DNA from: Formicarius rufipectus
Taxonomy: Eukaryota > Chordata > Aves > Passeriformes > Formicariidae
Assembly (NCBI GenBank): GCA_013399695.1
Contig: VXAU01004726.1
Location: forward strand, 104,494 to 168,493
Length of the DNA stretch: 64,000 bases
Reading direction: 5' to 3'
Part shown: in pieces, positions 14,324 to 26,487 of the stretch
How positions within the stretch are numbered: the first letter of the stretch is position 1
How the letters are laid out: every line of letters starts with the position of its first letter
The notes under the pieces: generated by a model
What the model saw: only the letters and a program-made list of their open reading frames with translations
Database searches by the model: none
What the model was told of the DNA's origin: nothing
Program-made: the position numbers and the translations under genes

Positions 14324-17159
14324 ATGCCAGCTTCTCATTTATTTTGTGACAGCTAAGTGCTTCAGGTATCACTAGTGAAGGTCATATCTAGAAATTATAT
14401 GAAAGCCGTTCAGGTTCCTCAAAAAATTAGATCTGTGGTAACAAAATGGTAGTCTCTATAATGAGGGAAATTTAAACCAAATGCTGATAAAGTGATTCCC
14501 CTGTTCTGATAAATTTTTGTGGCAGTTAATTCCCAATTCAAGAGCATTTAAATGAGGAAATGTATATGGATCAATACTTTACACTTGGAAGAAAGAGTAA
14601 AATTTTGTGGATTAAGGCATCTGGAAAAAGTTAAACAGAGGTGAATACAGAGAAGCAGTATCTCTCTTTAAATTAAATCAATCCAGTATGACACTCACTG
14701 AAGAGTTCTTGTCCCATTCTTTAGAATAAAAGCAGAGTCAATCTAACTGTAAGTCTTGGGCATCATTCCTTATTCAAAGACACACTGAATACCAACTGCA
14801 GGGATAAAAAAATCATTAAAAGTAAAAAAACTGCTCATCAAAACCATTCATCATCTGAAAAAGAACTTTAACCACAAGAAAAGTCTTTGCAAAACTACCA
14901 GTGATGCTGAAAAAATCCTTCAGTAAAAGCCTATTTGAAATAATAGTTTCATCTTAGAAACTTATTTTAAAGAAATATCTTTCAGTATTTTACATTCCTT
15001 GTATATGAGTCCTGACTTTCATAGTGGTAATAGGATTCAGGATGGCCCACTACTCACACATAAGATTTTAACTATCTCCTTTTGAACCATTGCACTCTTT
15101 TTTTTTGATAAGCATTGCCTACCCAGAGCTGGATGGAGCCAGCTTGGTACTGCAAATCTAGACACAGTATCTTGAAGTTCCAGAAGAAATGCTTCCCAGG
15201 CCCTTTTCCTCCCTCTCTGAAATTACATTTCATGGCAATTTAGCGTGTTTCCCCTCATTTTGATACACTGCAGGAGACAAGAGGCACCAACTGCTGGCAA
15301 TCTGTACAAGCCTGCACTGGGACATGAAGGAAAAGGTTTGGATCATGAGACTTAGTGCTTCTGCATCAGTTTGCTTTCATATAGACAGTGGTGGTCTCAA
15401 AAGCTGCTTCTTCCTCTGGAAAACTTGCATGAAACCACCTATCATCTTTATTAGTGAATCTTACCCTTAAGTGCAGTGGCTTGTGTGGGACTGAGATTTT
15501 TCACAACTCTCTCAGGTTTCTGCCTTTCACTTACCTGGCATCCCCTTTCCCTGAGAGTTCAGTAAGGGCGACCACAGGGTAGCTCTAAGTACTTCTCTCA
15601 GAAGACTGTAAGTTCAGGCTGCTGTGCAGACTGGTGCTATGGACTGTTTCCATCAAAGCACTCTGGAAAAGTTTCACAGAGATATTTCTGGTCCATGGCA
15701 TTTCCAGCTAAAGAAATCATTTAAAGACCGATCAGGTCTTCTACAGGCAGGTCAGTCTCTCCTGACCACACATCCCAGATAGTTAATGCTGCACCAATGA
15801 ACACTCCTGTATTGTCAGGTCAGTGTAATCTTAAGAGCTGTTATTCCTCCAGTATGTGGGTTCCTAATGCCACTATACCATCCCTTATCGCTGGCTTGTC
15901 ACGTCTTTGGAGACCCCACCGCTAAATGCATTTTCACTCTTGCAAGAAGATGTTTTGAGCCCCCAGGAAAGGAAAACATTACATATCTGAACTAAGAAGG
16001 CTTTCTCTTTCTTTACAGTTTAGGACCCATGGAAAATATTAGGAGCTGTGGGACAGGGAAGAAGAGCAGTGCAGTCAAATTTTTTACTCAGTTCAGACTG
16101 TCTTCTTGCTATCACCGTGCAGAAAACTGAGAAGATGACACAAGAGAAGAAACTGTCCCATAAGGTCCCTGTAAGTCTTAAAAGCTAGCTGCTCTCTGTT
16201 GCTGCCCTCCCTGCAGCAAGCTTACAGCCCATTTTGCTCTCACAAAGTAGGAATTCAAATCCCTTGTGTGAAACACTTAACACAAAGAATACTGTTACAG
16301 TCATTCACAGAGCACAACTAAGACTGCCAGGCAGAGCAAGTCCAGGTAAAGGAGCAGGTACACAAGTTCTGTATGTAGCAAGGTAAATAAAGATGTAAAC
16401 AGTGACCAGAAGGAGTTTCAAGTCCAAACAGCACCCAAAACAGTGTAACGTGCATCTGAATACTTTCACATACAACTAAGGATTTTATGTGTTTATTAAA
16501 ACTAATTTCAGGTGACAGTAGGGATTTTGCATCCTTAGAGAGTGAAATACTTACAGCCTTTGCCTTCAAGTGTACACAGACTAGTACATCTCTGGCTATA
16601 GTCTACACAGAAATTTCCACTTATCCAAGGTTGTAACATTCATTTTGCACATCTTTGTAAATAACAAATGAAGTGCAAGTCAGAGACTTCCATTAGATTT
16701 GCTTCTAATTCATCCTGACCTGCCCACACCACAGCTCAAATGCCAGAAATCAGTTTACAGTTGACAGAACTGAGGAAGCAACCATCAAACATTAACAAAC
16801 AAAATATTGTTGTAAAACAGTAACTTGTGCTGGAGAAGTCATTCAGGACTGATATTTGTCATTAAAGATTTCTAATTCCTGAAGCAGGAATCAACAGAAA
16901 TTTCTGGGCAGTCTACTTGACACAAAATCATAGAGGTAATGTTAAATAGGACAATTTTGCTTGATGAAAGTGATAAATTGAGCTGGACAGAAACTAGTTA
17001 CCTCTCTGCACTAGGAATTTGAAGATTTTGAATTAAAGAAAATTATCACAAATTTTGGGACCAAAACCTGTAAAAATTTCAAACTGAAGAATATTTTACT
17101 CCAAAAAGTTAACTTCAACCTGAATTACTTTCCTTGCAATTGATTAGTATTTCAAAATT

Positions 17160-17173
17160 AAAAAAAAAAAAAA
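17160..17173 (+). repeat. A14 homopolymer
   Basis: Fourteen consecutive A within an AT-rich stretch. No retrocopy body is recognisable upstream. Confidence 0.9.
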
Positions 17174-20100
17174 TTCAAAAAGAGGTTCAATATGGAAATA
17201 CACTATGAATATATTTTGACAATTTTAGTGCTTTTAAAGCTAAACAGTGTTTTATAAAATCACCTCCTTCCTTACTCAGCTTCAGTTTCAATTACTCTAA
17301 CATTCCATAACTAATACTTAGTTACTGTAATGACAACTTACTCTAGTTTACCTGATCTATGTTTGCAGGCATCTTATAAAAATCTAAATATATATAAATA
17401 CAATAAGCAATTTTATTTTCAGCTTCACTCTAGATTTCCCATAAGTCTAATAAATCATGGAAACTCTGTATGCTTCTTTATGTGTTGGCCCAGCCTCTCA
17501 AATTCAAACTTGGATAAAATCTGCTGAGAAATCTGATTATATCATAAACAAGAATAGCTCCCTTGGTAAATTTACAGTTCAATTAGTCACCCAGTCTTAC
17601 TTATTTTCTTGATTTGAGTTTGATGAACATACCCTGTTGTCACTGGTATTCTTTTCAAAAATATAATACAGTTGGGTTAAAATCAAGTACTTGTCCTAGT
17701 CCTACCACATTAATGAAAATGCCAAAGCATCTTTGAGATAAGTAATGATAAAAGAGGAATTAAAATATTTATGGGATGGAAACAATTTTAATCATAAAGA
17801 TACAATGCAATCAGCTGATATGCCTTCTTAAAATGAAGTAGCATATTAGTAGAATTAGGAACATCGAGATATTCTTATTTAGACCATGCACTTGCAAATC
17901 AGGTATTTGTGCATGCAGTGTGGACAGCTAAGTGCCCAGCTAATCATATACATCAGTAAACATCTTACTTGAGTGAATGACAAATTTAATTAGTTAGCAC
18001 CAAACAATGGGAAAGGAAAATGCAATAGCATCATAAAATCATGAACTTGGTATTCTAGCACTTCATCCAATGTGTAGCAGGCATCACCTACAATCTCTGT
18101 GGGGACAGCCTGACAAAGGCCACACCTTTGTTAGGAAATGTAATCTCATTCAGTGTTATTTATTTTACTGAAAACCAAATTTGACCTTGTCTATGTAAAG
18201 AATGAACATCTAAACTGATGTTGCTTGTTAGTTACATTTTTATACAACATAACTTAAAACTAATTTCTCTTACAGGACTCAACCATGAGAGGGCTAGTAC
18301 ATTGGACACATATATACTAGAAGTGGGGGAGAACTGCAGTTTTTCTCTGGCTTTCAAAAATTAGAGACAAGCCATGATTCTTCACTGCCTGGGGAACATG
18401 TGAGCTTCCAGCACAGTAGCCAAGGGTGGACAAAGGCCTTAACAGCCCGCCAGAGCAGAAACAATAATTTACCAGGTCTATATTATTGGCACTCTCCTCA
18501 TTCCTTCAGTATGGACTTTTAAATGGAAAACAATGAGCACAATTTTCTTCTTCACTTGTTAAGGGGGATATTAAAGGATGCTACACAACTGGTGATATAT
18601 GCCTGACCAAGTTTTCAGGTAAAGCAGCTGCATGCCTGCATCTGTACCCAGAGCCCACAAAGAGCTCTGCAGCTGCACAGTGCTCTGTGTGCAGACACAG
18701 CTCCTTTCTGTGCTCGCTTACATAAAAACACCATACACAATGCAACTGCACACACATGGGTTCTTCTGCTGAGAATACAATCCCTTAAGACACAAATGGA
18801 AGGCATATTTCCTACGAATGTGCATCTATGTCAGGTCTAATATAACATCATTGTTGTTATATCATTCATGTTAAATTTTAGAAAAAGTTTAATTCACAAG
18901 ATGTACGCAAGAAGAGTAAATACAATGCCAGAAAAAATATATCTTCCTTCATCTTATGTATGACATATCTATAAAGAAAATATTTTATTGTAGCTGAAGA
19001 AGATAAAACCACAATAATATTTTCTCTTGTCTCTTTTGAATCTTTCTTTTAGTTACTTCTATTCTGTCATATTTCAAATTATTTAGAGCTGAATAATGCA
19101 AGTGCAATGGGAATCTAAGGCCCAGTACAGGCATCCACACTTGGCAGCTAGTGAATAACTAATATTCAGTTCAGTGGGCTTACTCTGTACCTATGTGAAG
19201 CACACACTAGAACTTCGGTCTAGCAATGCATTAGCTGAATGAACTGAGAGACATAACACAGACTGTAAAAATATGGCAACAGCATAATCAAAGTAATGTA
19301 CAAATTGAGAATAAGATAATAAACAGGAGATCAAAACTACAGTCACAGAATATACATAAAACTTGTCATGGCGTGTTAGAAACACTCATAGTGTACAAAT
19401 TTATAGAGTGGTAATAGCTAAAACATACTGAAAGCTGTATAGAACGTGTGCAATATAATTCCTGAAAGGATACAATACTATTTGACACAATATTTGTCAA
19501 AAAGTGTACCATGTAAAACTCTATGGGAACCGAAGACACTCCACCAGGCCTGGCAGACTATTAGAAAGAAATCCAAAACAAACCATCTGTAAGTTTCTCT
19601 GTTATTTGGATGAGATTTGCCTTCATTCAGCTAGGAATGGATCTAGATGTTATACGTTATGTAAAGTAATTCTTGCTGTCATGAGATTTTCCCTTCATGT
19701 AATTATGTTCACAAGGTCTAGAACAGTCAAGTCAACTTCCAAATTGGTGGATGGAAACACATATTGAGCCAAAGTCTGCCACTGACTGTTTTCAAGGGAT
19801 GCCAAATTTGAACTAATGATTTCTCATGTTGGATGTAGGGAGAAATTACCTCTGAAAATATGAGAAAGAGTGTGATAGATATGAGACAGGGAAAGCCTTT
19901 GATGGGATGTTCTCAGAAGTGGAGATGCCACCTGATGGGAGACCAAGTTGGGCAATTCAAGATTGGAAAAAATGGGACGCCAGTTTGGGAGGGGAGAGGT
20001 ACAGCAAGAAAAGTAGTGAAATCCATCAGATAAAAAGAATTTATGTGATTTTTAGTTAAGTGCTTGGCTAATGCTTCCACTCCATAAAATCACTTTAGTG

Positions 20101-21245
20101 TCTGATAATGTGAGGAGACTCTCAACACCACACATGAGAGGATGTATTCAGAAGCACAATTCTCTAAATCAAGATTGCTATTGGCATCTATGGAAAGACA
20201 AAATAATACCCTGAGTATTTTCCACAACTATTGTAATTCACAAATGTATGTTATGTGTCATTATATTAACCAGAATTTTGGTATGAGCTCTTTTGAATAC
20301 TTCTGGGTTTGCCTACTTTGATTCTCTTCTGAAATCTCATATTGTTCTGCTCTCTTTGTTGTGTTCCATCTGCTGCTCACTTTGTTAAATTTAAAATGAT
20401 TTAATGATTGCTCTAATCAAGAATAAGATACTGTTTAAAGAAAACCATCTCCTTCCTTTAGCTTTCAGCACAACCATAGCATAATCAAAGAAGTTCAATT
20501 TAATAATGGCATAATCCAAAGGACCGAAAGCACTTTGCAAACATTCATTAACTGATGCTCACATATTCCTTTTGTGAGAAAACATTCCTGCCTTTGCTGT
20601 TTACAATTGCTTGATGTGCACCTACGTTATTGTGTGTTACCTCCTGACTATGCAGTGAACCACATTCCGACTCTAAGAGAGGTTCATATAACAATTTGTG
20701 TGTAAAGATATGATTTGAACAAAATTTTAGCATTTGAGTACAAAACCCATGATTTTTCTTATTTTTACCCTTCTGACTCTCTCCCCTATCCTGAGATGGG
20801 AGGGAGTAAGCAAATAGTTGCATAGGGCTTAGTTGCCGGCTGGGGTTAAACCATAACAGTATTACAAAGAAATCCCACTCTGAGGTCAGAGTGATAAAAC
20901 AACACAATTTTCTGCTCTTTGATTGATGCTATGACCAGAACCCCTTGGTACTTACAGGCTTTTATAATACAGATTCTTATCTACTGGTTTTTTCATTAGA
21001 GATGCATTGTATTTTCCACCCATCTTGATACAGCCCCTGGGATGGATGTCTCTCCCTCTCTTACATTGAGCAGGGAACGGGGTCTGCTTTATTTGATTAA
21101 ATAGCCGTTCTGCAAACAGCCATAAACACCAATCAGCCCCCATACATTGGGAAAGCTGTAGAGCCAGGAATGGTAAACAATTCTCTCCTGCCATTGTAAT
21201 TCAGGAAGGGAGTTGTGCAGCCTATCTAGAGTGGGTATTTTATGC

Positions 21246-21258
21246 AAAAAAAAAAAAA
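21246..21258 (+). repeat. A13 homopolymer
   Basis: Thirteen A inside the less degenerate stretch discussed as a candidate conserved element (20540-21310). Confidence 0.88.
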
Positions 21259-22979
21259 TAGGAGAATGAAATGTGATTACAGCCGCGTTAAAATGTTTCT
21301 TAAAATACTCCATGTGGCACTTTAATCCTCTCCTCCCATAGCTTGGCTATTGAGAAGAAACTCATTTATTGTAGTCACATCTTCAAATCAGACAACTCTG
21401 CCACCTAATTCAAATGCAAAGAGACATAAACAGCTTGATGGCAATTTAACTACAGAGAATAAATGGTGGAAAAAACCCAATTATAATTATTCTTCAGCCT
21501 AAGGAAAGATTCTGCTTATTTAACAGAAGAATTTTAGCTTTACTTTTAGTTGACATGCTTTAAGAAAGCCCACTTGCCTATCTGGCACACCTTCCTCAAA
21601 CGCTATGTTGTTCTCTCTCAATTGCCTGGAAAGTTCACTCCATCTACACTTCCTTTCAAGGAAAGTGCTCAGAAAGTATCTTCTCAGTTGCTTGAATCAG
21701 GTCAGAAAAAGACACTAGCAGGAGGCTTCATAATGTATGGTATAGAAAACCCACATTATTTTGTTTGGCTTTCTAAGGATTTTGTTGTGTATGAAAGGTG
21801 CCAGAGAATGAAAAGTCTTTCATCAGTTTCATTTGTCACTACCTATGTAAGTACACCACTGACACATGCCAGTCTTGCAGGTTCTACAAATAGGAGAGAA
21901 AAAGCTGGTTTTCTACATTCTGATCCTCTATTATACTCAGCAGGAACTGCCCCATTGGTAACTATAGCCATGCAATACCTGCAGGAGCTGCAAATACTGT
22001 TCAGGTGTTTAGAAAAGCTCCCCTGCACACCCACACAGGAGCTCAGAGAGATGATGTCAGGAAGGAGAGCCCAAATAATGCCTGGACAGCCTTTTCCCTG
22101 GTCTATGCCAGGAGCCATCCACAGTCTGTATGCACAGCCACAATAGGCATGCAGAGTCCCATGTTAGTTCAAAACAGTCCTTAGAGATTTCACAGCCCAG
22201 CACAGATGTTAGGAAGAAAGCTGTATGAAACTTCAGGTTGAATGGGATTTTAACCCTCCCTGAAATATTTAGCAGGAGTTAAAGATGTGTGTTTTCATTT
22301 CACAATGCTCCAGAGGAGGCCAGTGAATAAGACTAGAAGGACAAAGCACCCACAAGAACCTCTAATGTAGTTGTGACACCAGACCTTCATGCAGCCTGAC
22401 AACCTCTGCACTGGAGAGTTTCTTCTTACTGTAGTTATCTTTTAGAGAAACAATCCCCTACATCCCAATCTCAGGATTTTTTTGGCATGAGTATGGGTTA
22501 AACCTCCCAAAATTTACTGTAAATTTTGGCACACCTCTGAGTAGGACAGCAATTACTTTTGCGAAAAAAAATATACAGTCTGAACTAATTGATCTTGAAC
22601 CACCTCTTCCTGCTCTCTCTCTCTCCTTAGACACCATATAAACTTTTTTTCTCATAATATTTTGAATAAACTAATAAGTTGAATTGATTGGAATAAATCA
22701 ATAAAATTATATATTCCAACAAAATGCAGTTTTACTACACTGCTTCCTACTATGTATAATTAAATGACTGAGGATAATGTCAAAAAGCACCTAGCAGCAA
22801 CAGTCTGCTCAGTCTCTAGTCTCCTGAACCAGATATTTTCAGATAAGACACTGGAGTTCTCTCTGGCTCTACAACATGCACTTGCATTTAATTGCACATA
22901 GGTGTTTAGAAGCATAGACCTGGAGTTTGTAAAACAACCACTGTTTTGGGGAAGCATAGGTAAAATTTTGGGTTCCTTC

Positions 22980-22995
22980 TTTTTTTTTTTTTTTT
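22980..22995 (+). repeat. T16 homopolymer
   Basis: Sixteen T in the 26.4-kb intron, about 730 bases before a similar T16 run that ends in an unresolved base. Confidence 0.9.
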
Positions 22996-23710
22996 AAATT
23001 AGCCTTTTTTGTTCTTTATTTATCTATGTGGTTTCTTAAATTGCACTAGACTTCCTCCTCTCTCCTGCTGTGAGACTAGGATGACTTTAAGGACAATTAA
23101 ATTTTTGAATACTAAGAGACTTGATACTCATATATGTTAGAGACTAGAAGGATTGATATTCCTAAGTATTCTGCTAGAGCTTTTTAGTTTGCAGCTTAAT
23201 TTTCCTGTACAATTCTTATTACTTCACTAGCATTTAATTGCCTACCAATAAGTTACTTAATGTATTGACTATCTAAGGATGATAACCTAAAAATTTGCTA
23301 TCCAAGCATGATCTGTGAATCACCTTTCTTTTCTCTGTCTCTCTCTGTAAGAGCATTAGAATGAAAAAGCTCTGAATCATTTCATGATGAACTATTATAT
23401 GTCTTACAGTGGAGACTTGCTACAGATCTACTCACTGCAACTGCATTTGCCAGTCTCTGGAACAGACATTTTGTTTGTTTGTTTAGTAACAAGTTATTTA
23501 ACAGAAATTATCTAAATCTACAAAAACTGTTTTAGGAACAATTGGTACAGCAGCTCCAAAAAAACATGAAACAAGATCCTTCTGTTACTTCTTATCCCTC
23601 TCTCATGATTTCAGACTCACAGCCTCATCCTCAAAGTCATGCTTTAGGGCTGGAACATAGAGTGCATTTTATAAATCCCCTTTCTCATTATTTCTATTTA
23701 TGTTTCATTG

Positions 23711-23727
23711 TTTTTTTTTTTTTTTTN
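23711..23727 (+). repeat. T16 homopolymer followed by an ambiguous base (N)
   Basis: Sixteen T are followed by the only N in the window, at 23727. The base is most simply an unresolved homopolymer end or a minimal gap placeholder in the assembly. The true T-run length is therefore uncertain. Confidence 0.92.
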
Positions 23728-26443
23728 CTTACATTCAGTCCTACCATTTGCATTTGTTAACACATCACCATGTATTTGGGTATTATTAAAATATGTTAAT
23801 ACACAGAAATGATAGCTGGAAACATTTAAGCAGAAAGTGAATACATTACCAAGTTCTGTGCCCAGAGCAAGAGTGTGCTCTCTTGTCTCCATCTATTGAT
23901 CATTAGTCGGAGTCTGCATTTCCCCTCATCTGTGTGTGATCCCTCCCCTGAGCAGCACAACACACTATGAGCCTGCAACTGGGCTTCAAAGTGGCAGTCA
24001 GGGTTTTTGGAATGCTTCATCTGATTACAAATGGAAAGTCACAGAACTCGTTGCACAGATAAACAGCGAAACAACGTAAGATGGAGATAACAAAGGGGAT
24101 GTGGAACTGTGTAGAGAGGTGAAGGGTGGAAAGAAGAAAGGATTTGAGAGCTGGGGCAAAGCTGGAGTAGCTGTTATCCAAACAGAAGGGACAGAAGAGG
24201 GCCAAAAAGCAGAAACATGAAAAAGTAAGAGGAAGGAAATAAAGTGAAGTGAGAATTCAGAAGAAAAAGCTGAGGTTGTTGGAGCTGCGTAGGAGTGTGT
24301 GTAGTCCCCAGACACTCTCAGGAGGGTGGTGTTATTGATCTTCATGAACCTGGAAATGTTACAGAACCTCTGTAGAGAAAGGATGAAGTTAATGGAGATA
24401 AAATGGGGAAATAAGAGCTCATAGGACCAGAAGAACAGATGCCTAATACCTTTCATGTCCCCTGTAGCCAAACAAGAGTGCTCCAAATGCCAAACTGCTC
24501 TTCTCTGTCAAACACTTTATAGAATTTTTCTTTTTCAGGATAATGAGACTGCAGAATGAGATTTCAGAACATGGACATGTCTCTCTGCCATGGAAAGGGG
24601 CATGAGCCACAGAGAGGACATGGTGAGGGAGTTGTGACAATACTGCCTGTGCACTTAATACTGCCTTTTTTAAGCGAGTTAAAAAAAAGGCAGGGGGACA
24701 ACTGAAGAAGACCTAATACAAATTTCTATTTCTCCCTGAGGCAGCAATTTTTGACAGACCTTTTCCACTGATGTTTTTAAATAAGGGATATGGAACTAGA
24801 TTCGGGCACGAAAGAAAATGCGTGGTTGTTAAACTACACAAATTCTTTTGTTATCCTCCCATAGGAAAATGGCTACAAGAAGTGACCTGAAGAAGTAAAG
24901 GAATTACTTCAAGCAGGAAATCTTAGTCATCCCAAGCTTCGCTTCCCTCTAAGTTGCACAGACATGGCCCATATCTCATGTGACCAGACTAGGAAAGCAT
25001 ATGTGTGGGAGTTTCTAACGTGCATCAGTAGTCTCTCTTGTTTAAGAAAGAACACTATTTAAAAATACAAAGGGTATATCCCTCCAAAAGAGGAAATTCA
25101 CTGCCCTGGAAGCATCTCAGCACAACATATTCATCCCTCTGCAGTTTTTGGTCTGTTTGCCATAGTCTTCTTTGCCAAGGCAACGTCATAGATGAAAGAG
25201 CCTCGGAAGACAGCACACACAATTTCAGCAACAGCATTAGAAGTAGATTTATGGGTTGGAAAAAGTAGCAAGTTTTTGGTATCTAGCGAAAGTTTCCTTG
25301 GATTGCCTGTTCATTATATGGATACATATCCAACACAATTTTTCTGTGAGATGCCACACAGGACCAACATGACACTAGCATCAGTGCCCAAATCACAACT
25401 GACACATTACAAAACTGACCCCTCACTATCTGCCCCTGAGAATCTTGCATCTCCCAAAACCTTCCTGGCCACTGCAGCTGATAGACAGAAGAGGAGACAT
25501 AATTTGGTTTTGGTTTTAATTAAGAGATCAACATGCAGCAGAAATTTTGTTTTGCTACAAATATATCTATAAAGACATTCCCAGTTTTGTACTCTTTACT
25601 AAATCCAGTGTTTTACTAATGAGATAGTTTGTAACAGCACCCATGAGAGCTGTTTCTCCTTCAAACCTCTCCTGTGTTAATGCATAATAAATGCACTCAT
25701 CACCTAGTAAATACTCATAACCCTTTTTTCTTTTTTTTTTATAGAATATGACAACAGCATTGCTCTGTTAGATCCAAATATGCACAAACTAAGGTACTCA
25801 TTTTTAGGGGTGGGTTCAGCATTCTTTTTTGTTTATACAGTCCTATCTAACAGATGCCTCCCTAATATTGAGTGTGGCCAGCCGAGGAATATTCAGCAAC
25901 AAATAATATTAGCAAAAAAATTTCCTTTAACCATTATCCTGACATGCTCATGCTCAGCTTTTACATCCACTGACTGAAAATGCACCCTTTTTCTTAAATT
26001 ATTTTCTAATTGTCAGTTTTCTTACTCCCTGTTACCTTCCAAAATTTTCCATCCCCTAAAAATCCCAGTGTCAGGACGGAGCGCAGAATTTCTACAATCA
26101 ATCACGTTCTAGAGCAAATGAACGCAGCATTTATGCTATTTAGTTATTCAGAAATTTAAAGTCACTCATATATAATATTTGGGATTGTGGCATTCAGCCG
26201 TGATAGGGCCATGGAAACAAAAGGGGATGCACACTGGTCTGACAGCAATTCCCAAAGGGCTCAGTGCCAGAAAAAGGTGCAAAGAAGATATAAGGGGGTT
26301 AAACTGCCTGTTGCCAGCTAAAAAGTCCTCATACACGTAGCTACAAGCAGTTACTCTGCGTGTTGTGGTCTAGGTACACTCACCATTACAGTGTAGTGTT
26401 GTGTTCCTATCTATGAGAAATAGCCAAAGTTCTCTAGAAATTT

Positions 26444-26487
26444 GGGGGGGAAAAAAAAAAAAGAAAAAGAAAGAAAAAGAAAGGAAA
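26444..26487 (+). repeat. Homopurine tract G7-A12-(GAAAAA/GAAA)n
   Basis: Forty-four consecutive purines occur on the + strand: seven G, then twelve A, then G-punctuated A blocks. In the GRID2 pre-mRNA it reads as a polypyrimidine run ending in C7. No acceptor or exon lies immediately downstream on the minus strand that would make it a splicing signal for a known exon. Confidence 0.93.
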
